A program made the translations under genes and the position numbers. A stretch of DNA of 64,000 nucleotides from Paludibacter propionicigenes WB4 (GTDB lineage Bacteria; Bacteroidota; Bacteroidia; Bacteroidales; Paludibacteraceae), in assembly GCF_000183135.1 (NCBI RefSeq), contig NC_014734.1, positions 3,348,001-3,412,000 on the forward strand. Direction: 5' to 3'. The notes under the pieces were generated by a model. The model saw only the letters and a list, made by a program, of their open reading frames with translations. It had not been told where the DNA came from and made no database searches. Of this stretch, positions 60,091-64,000 are shown piece by piece. How positions within the stretch are numbered: position 1 is the first letter of the stretch; each line of letters starts with the position of its first letter.

Positions 60091-61260
60091 ATGGAATTTA
60101 ATTTTGAAGAGATTCGTTGTTATAACAACGAAGAAGTGCATGTTGTATTGGAACGCTTAATTGAAGAAAAACAATTCATGAAAGTGTTGAGTACGATTTA
60201 CCCGCTTTTGCCTAAGGAATTGATTAAGCAACGCTTATTGATCTATGAATCCAATTATGCTTTTCAAAAGGAAATGGTTTATCCTTTTCTGCAGTACTTG
60301 GAGGCTAATATGACTAAAGGGATTGATTTGAACGGTATAAATAAAATAGATACTACTAAATCTTATCTTTATATTTCTAACCACAGGGATATTATTCTTG
60401 ATTCTGCATTCTTGTGTGGTAAATTTATCGAAAAGAATATGGATACTGTAGAGATTGCCATCGGTGATAATTTATTGATTTATCCGTGGATTGAAGATTT
60501 GGTACGTGTTAATAAGAGTTTTATAGTAAAAAGAGGGCTAAGTGCCAGACAGATTTTAGAAAGTTCACAAAGACTATCTGCGTATATAGCTCATACAATT
60601 ATTGATAAGAATCAGTCGATATGGATAGCTCAACGCGAAGGTAGAGCGAAGGATGCAAATGACAGAACTCAGGAAAGTTTATTGAAAATGTTCAATATGA
60701 ATGGAGATGGTAGCTTTATAGAAAATTTAAGCAGATTGAATATTTGCCCTATAAGTATTTCATATGAATATGACCCGTGCGACTTTTTGAAAGCAAAAGA
60801 AATGCAGCAGAAACGTGATGAATCATGCTATAAAAAAGACCCAAAGGATGATCTGATCAATATGCAGACTGGTGTTATGGGGTACAAAGGTAAGGTGGTT
60901 TATGAAATTACGGGAGATATTGAAAAAGACCTAAATATGATTGCTTTGGAATCTAATAATAGGAATGAGCAGATATCTCTTGTTGCTGAACTGATTGACA
61001 AACGGATACATTCAAACTATACTGTCTTTGCCAATAATAAAATAGCTTACGATTTATTGAAAAATACAAAGCATTTTTCAAGTGAATATTCCACTATCGA
61101 TAAGCTTAATTTTGAGAAGTATTTGTCTTTGCAAATTGCCAAAATAGACCTAGCGGATAAAGATGAGAATTTCTTGATGAAGAAGTTGCTTGAGATGTAT
61201 GCTAACCCACTTATCAACAAATTAAGTACGAGTACGACATATTTTGAAGAGGGCGAATGA
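60091..61260 (+). CDS. Glycerolipid acyltransferase (PlsC/PlsB-like)
   Basis: 389 residues. The acyltransferase block appears as YISNHRDIILDSAFL (His and Asp separated by five residues instead of the usual four, and an extra Asp directly after HR), with later WIAQREGRAKDANDRTQESLLKMF corresponding to the glycerol-phosphate binding motif, and NICPISISYEYDPCD. This layout is known from Bacteroidota 1-acylglycerol-3-phosphate acyltransferase-type proteins. Position after cdsA supports phospholipid synthesis. Exact acceptor (glycerol-3-phosphate or lysophosphatidate) is unresolved. Confidence 0.85.
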   Translation: MEFNFEEIRCYNNEEVHVVLERLIEEKQFMKVLSTIYPLLPKELIKQRLLIYESNYAFQKEMVYPFLQYLEANMTKGIDLNGINKIDTTKSYLYISNHRDIILDSAFLCGKFIEKNMDTVEIAIGDNLLIYPWIEDLVRVNKSFIVKRGLSARQILESSQRLSAYIAHTIIDKNQSIWIAQREGRAKDANDRTQESLLKMFNMNGDGSFIENLSRLNICPISISYEYDPCDFLKAKEMQQKRDESCYKKDPKDDLINMQTGVMGYKGKVVYEITGDIEKDLNMIALESNNRNEQISLVAELIDKRIHSNYTVFANNKIAYDLLKNTKHFSSEYSTIDKLNFEKYLSLQIAKIDLADKDENFLMKKLLEMYANPLINKLSTSTTYFEEGE

Positions 61261-61280
61261 CAATACAACTAGTAGTTATA

Positions 61281-61316
61281 AAAAACTCACTCCTTATTTT
61301 GGAGTGAGTTTTTTTA
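61281..61316. terminator. Bidirectional terminator between convergent genes
   Basis: AAACTCACTCC and GGAGTGAGTTT pair around TTATTTT, with A- and T-runs. Serves the acyltransferase (+) and arginine decarboxylase (-) genes. Confidence 0.85.
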
Positions 61317-61320
61317 TTGA

Positions 61321-62712
61321 TTAGTATCCCAGAATTTTTAGCATTGACTTGTAGCTCTGTTCTTTAGCAAATAATTTCGTAAAGTATTCGCCATCTTCAT
61401 CCTGGTCAATAATGACCAGCTTAGGAGCAGGAATGAGGCAGTGTTGAATACCACCAAATCCGCTCAGAGATTCCTGATAAGCGCCTGTATGAAAGAAGCC
61501 GATATATTGTTCTCTGTCCTCGTGCATTTTTGGAAGAAAGACTGCATTAGAATGGACTTCTGCGTTATAGAAATCTTCGCTATCACAGGTTAGTCCCCCG
61601 AGGTTTACACGCTCATACTCCGAATCCCAGTTGTTTATCGCTAAAAACACATATCGCTGGTTTATAGCCCAGGTGTCTGGAAGGGTAGTCATAAAAGAGC
61701 TATCGATCATATTCCATAGCTCCCTGTCGTTTTGTTTTTTCTGGTTGACAATAGAATATAGCATAGCACCACTTTCACCTACAGTGTATGATCCAAACTC
61801 AGTAAAGATATGAGGTTCAGGAACTCCGTTTTGCGTACAAATAGTTTTGATCTGAGCTACAATCTCCTCTGCCATATATTCGTAATCGTAAACCATATCC
61901 AGATGTGTTTGAATTGGGAATCCCCCACCAATATTTAAGCTGTCTAACTGAGGACATTTCTTTTTAAGCTCACAATATAGGTTTACGGCTTTGTTTAATT
62001 CGTTCCAATAATATGCAGTGTCCTTTACTCCGGTGTTAATAAAGAAGTGAAGCATCTTAAGTTCAACCTGCGGATTGTTGGCAATGTGCTTAGTGTAGTA
62101 TGGAATAATATCGTTGTAACGAATACCAAGTCGTGATGTATAGAAGTCAAACTTAGGTTCTTCTTCGGCTGCAATTCGAATACCTACATTGAATTTGATA
62201 TCAAAGTCTTTTAGGAATAGGTCCAATTCAAATTTATTGTCAAGTATAGGGATGACATTTGTGAATCCAAGACGCATAAGGTTTTGAATGTTTTCAACGT
62301 ATTGAGGTCGTTTAAATCCATTACATATCACAAAAGTGTCTGTTTTAAGTAAGTCCTGTTCGTATAATGATTCCATTATATTTATGTCGAATGCAGATGA
62401 TGTTTCTAGGTGTACACCATGCTTTAAGACCTCTTCCATTACAAATGAGAAGTGAGAACTCTTAGTGCAATAGCAATAATTGTAGTCGCCATTGTAGTCA
62501 ACCTTAGCCATTGCTACGTTGAACATTCTTCTGGCTTTTTGTATATTTTGCGCTATTTTAGGGAGATACGATATACGCAAGGGAGTTCCATACTGTTTGA
62601 TAATGTCCATTAGTGGTACTCCGCACCATTCCAATTCGTTTTCAACAATATTGAATTCTTCATTTGGAAATTCAAAACTTTGCTCAATAAGATCAATGTA
62701 TTTATTTTTCAT
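61321..62712 (-). CDS. speA: Arginine decarboxylase (short, alanine-racemase fold)
   Basis: 463 residues. PLP lysine K84 in YCYCTKSSHFSF, LNIGGGFPIQTHLDM for the phosphate-binding glycine loop, FTEFGSYTVGESG, and a C-terminal domain with FHTGAYQESLSGFGG. Close to the Bacteroidota biosynthetic-arginine-decarboxylase type, shorter than E. coli SpeA (658). It produces agmatine, the substrate of AguA (26621). Could alternatively act on another basic amino acid, but agmatine is the best fit with the aguAB genes. Promoter TACTTTTG with TTG at 19 bp (62819-62848). Confidence 0.9.
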   Translation of the reverse strand: MKNKYIDLIEQSFEFPNEEFNIVENELEWCGVPLMDIIKQYGTPLRISYLPKIAQNIQKARRMFNVAMAKVDYNGDYNYCYCTKSSHFSFVMEEVLKHGVHLETSSAFDINIMESLYEQDLLKTDTFVICNGFKRPQYVENIQNLMRLGFTNVIPILDNKFELDLFLKDFDIKFNVGIRIAAEEEPKFDFYTSRLGIRYNDIIPYYTKHIANNPQVELKMLHFFINTGVKDTAYYWNELNKAVNLYCELKKKCPQLDSLNIGGGFPIQTHLDMVYDYEYMAEEIVAQIKTICTQNGVPEPHIFTEFGSYTVGESGAMLYSIVNQKKQNDRELWNMIDSSFMTTLPDTWAINQRYVFLAINNWDSEYERVNLGGLTCDSEDFYNAEVHSNAVFLPKMHEDREQYIGFFHTGAYQESLSGFGGIQHCLIPAPKLVIIDQDEDGEYFTKLFAKEQSYKSMLKILGY

Positions 62713-62818
62713 TTTCTCTTTTGTGATGTAAATTATTAAGAGTATGTAAATAAGTTGGATTGGGCTTTATTTGTCAATGTAACTTACTTAGATTTGCTCA
62801 CATTGATGAAAAAGCTTG

Positions 62819-62848
62819 CAAAAGTAATTATTTATTTCTTCTTTTCAA
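62819..62848 (-). promoter_or_regulatory. Promoter of the arginine decarboxylase gene
   Basis: On the minus strand TTG (62848-62846), a 19-base spacer and TACTTTTG (62826-62819). The leader is roughly 100 bases. Confidence 0.65.
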
Positions 62849-63040
62849 TAAGTTATGTGATCTATTTTCTAAAAATGGAACTTATCTGACTTTCTTTTTC
62901 CAACTAATTATATTGTTGTTACATGTATGACACAATTACCATTGGATGTTCTTTTTTGGGATTTATTCTTACATAATTGTTTTTTGCTGTAGTTATTCTG
63001 TATTTATTGGAGTTTGTTTATCGAAAAACAACAAATTAAT

Positions 63041-63072
63041 TTTGATATTCAAATAAATATGTCATATCTTTG
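63041..63072 (+). promoter_or_regulatory. Consensus promoter of the DUF2975/XRE pair
   Basis: TTTG (63041-63044), 20 bases and TATCTTTG (63065-63072), 36 bases before the ATG. Confidence 0.75.
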
Positions 63073-63107
63073 TCTATAATTTTTTTTGAACCTTTACTCG
63101 GGAAGAA

Positions 63108-63764
63108 ATGAAACGGATTAAATTTTTATGTATTGTCTTGTTGGCTGTTTTTTTTGCCAGCCTTTATCAGAGTGTTGTTTTGCCTTTCTGGGAAGGAGTA
63201 AAAACCGGTTATACTGCTGCAAAATACCAATTTGAACACAAAGAACAGATTGACAATTATCTTTTGATCGATGTTACTCCGAAAGATTATGCTTACTTTG
63301 ATGAATCTGAAATTAATCTGAATACCAAAGAAGGAGTGTTGATTCGTCCGCATAATGTTACAATAATGACTAAATCTTTACCTGATAAAACAACTACATG
63401 GCTTATTCTCAAGTCTTTTATTTCTGTTCTTACCTTGATAGTTCTTACTCTGGGTATTTGGGTTCCATTTCTGCTTGTGAAAATATTGAGATCATTACAA
63501 AAATCTGAGGTTTTTGATAGGCGTAACTTAAAAAGAATAAATAGAATAGGACTTATATTGTTGACTATAGGCCTATTTGACTCATTATTAAAAATTGTAA
63601 ATATTCTGTTGGCGGAATTAATGATAGACTTGAGTAATTATAATTTTTCGTATGCTAATGTAGTTGAATTTTATCCGATAATAATGGGAGTTGTGATTCT
63701 GATAATGAATGAAATATTGAGAATTAGTATTGAAATTAAGGAAGAGCAGGATATGACTATCTGA
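63108..63764 (+). CDS. DUF2975-type membrane protein
   Basis: 218 residues with an N-terminal membrane segment (FLCIVLLAVFFASLYQSVVLPF), a periplasmic part of about 80 residues, and then three membrane helices (LILKSFISVLTLIVLTLGIWVPFLLVKIL, IGLILLTIGLFDSLLKIVNILLA, FYPIIMGVVILIMNEILRISIEI). The C-terminal pattern VFDRRNLKRINRIG..L fits DUF2975. Members are usually encoded next to a small XRE regulator, as here (gene at 63832). Function unknown, possibly a membrane sensor for the regulator. Confidence 0.8.
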   Translation: MKRIKFLCIVLLAVFFASLYQSVVLPFWEGVKTGYTAAKYQFEHKEQIDNYLLIDVTPKDYAYFDESEINLNTKEGVLIRPHNVTIMTKSLPDKTTTWLILKSFISVLTLIVLTLGIWVPFLLVKILRSLQKSEVFDRRNLKRINRIGLILLTIGLFDSLLKIVNILLAELMIDLSNYNFSYANVVEFYPIIMGVVILIMNEILRISIEIKEEQDMTI

Positions 63765-63831
63765 TTGAGTTTGGTTTGTATATTTTTTAATCAGAGAAAA
63801 ACGTAGAATAATTTAGTATTAACAAGAAATT

Positions 63832-64000
63832 ATGCCGATAATAGTAAATTTGGATGTAATGATGGCTCGTAGAAAGATATCTTTAAATGAGTTATCGGAG
63901 AAAGTGGATATTACCCCAGCTAATTTGTCGATATTAAAGACGGGTAAAGCTAAGGCAATTCGCTTTAGTACGCTCGAATCTATATGCAAGGTGCTTGATT
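63832..64000 (+). CDS. XRE-family helix-turn-helix regulator (YozG-type), 3' end outside window
   Basis: The first 56 codons are visible: MPIIVNLDVMMARRKISLNELSEKVDITPANLSILKTGKAKAIRFSTLESICKVLD in essence. This is a Cro/CI-type helix-turn-helix of the small YozG class (about 70 residues when complete), with the recognition helix around TPANLSILKTG. It follows the DUF2975 gene by 67 bases on the same strand. The stop lies beyond the window edge. Confidence 0.9.
   Translation, partial: MPIIVNLDVMMARRKISLNELSEKVDITPANLSILKTGKAKAIRFSTLESICKVLD

Larger units (their letters stand above)
62713..63107. other. Divergent intergenic region with two promoters
   Basis: No gene seen. It is AT-rich and holds the speA promoter (62819-62848, minus) and the DUF2975 promoter (63041-63072, plus). 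Confidence 0.6.

Overview
The window is a chromosomal segment of a Bacteroidota bacterium, most likely order Bacteroidales. Three things point there. Intergenic regions repeatedly carry the phylum's TAnnTTTG (-7) promoter box, several with TTTG or TTG 19-20 bp upstream. The gene content is typical: type IX secretion PorQ, a subtilase with a likely T9SS sorting tail, a TonB-dependent receptor, M56/BlaI modules with TonB domains and large TPR proteins. The DNA is AT-rich and Shine-Dalgarno sites are mostly weak. The genus cannot be fixed from the sequence. No rRNA, tRNA, phage or complete transposon was seen.

Layout. 1-7.4 kb: porQ (cut by the edge), cmk, ispH, pfkA and a low-Mr tyrosine phosphatase on +, then a minus-strand unit of TPR protein, DedA protein, aroE and a small HEYGH protein. 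7.7-14.6 kb: a Nudix hydrolase, a large periplasmic TPR protein paired with an outer-membrane beta-barrel, and hypotheticals. 14.9-18.5 kb is accessory: an orphan HSDR_N nuclease-domain gene, a MITE-like element of mini-hairpins, a promoter-to-terminator unit without a credible ORF, a 42-bp-period palindromic array, a DUF6261-like gene and a DUF2188 gene. 18.5-25.4 kb: nfnB/nfnA, a TonB-dependent receptor, an SPFH protein and a membrane protein/winged-helix pair. 25.6-31 kb: polyamine genes (aguB, aguA, carboxynorspermidine dehydrogenase, nspC) around queC. 31-41 kb: recQ, a second 42-bp-period palindromic array, and the TonB/M56/BlaI/TlpA region. 41-52 kb: secreted subtilase, xseA, folB, POT transporter, phosphodiesterase, degenerate M23 protein, dxr, D12 methylase, rseP and an ArsC/Spx protein. 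52-64 kb: SPASM protein, TPR/OmpA-like lipoprotein, rsfS, ftsH, OmpA lipoprotein, cdsA, acyltransferase, arginine decarboxylase, and a DUF2975/XRE pair cut by the right edge.

How genes work together. Arginine decarboxylase (62 kb), AguA, AguB, carboxynorspermidine dehydrogenase and NspC form a nearly complete arginine-to-agmatine-to-putrescine-to-spermidine route in one window. IspH and Dxr are both MEP-pathway enzymes. TlpA-like protein, BlaI repressor and two duplicated M56 sensors form a regulon whose likely operator is two dyads flanking a -7 box. PorQ and the subtilase belong to the same export system.

Most unusual: two unrelated-sequence intergenic arrays (16741-16966 and 33109-33310) with the same 42-bp period, each unit centred on a palindrome. 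42 bp is four helical turns, so the palindromes lie on one face of the DNA. The first sits between a promoter/terminator unit and the DUF6261-like gene. Also notable are TonB-domain proteins that contain TonB-receptor plug-like segments, and a candidate attenuator ahead of the peptide transporter.
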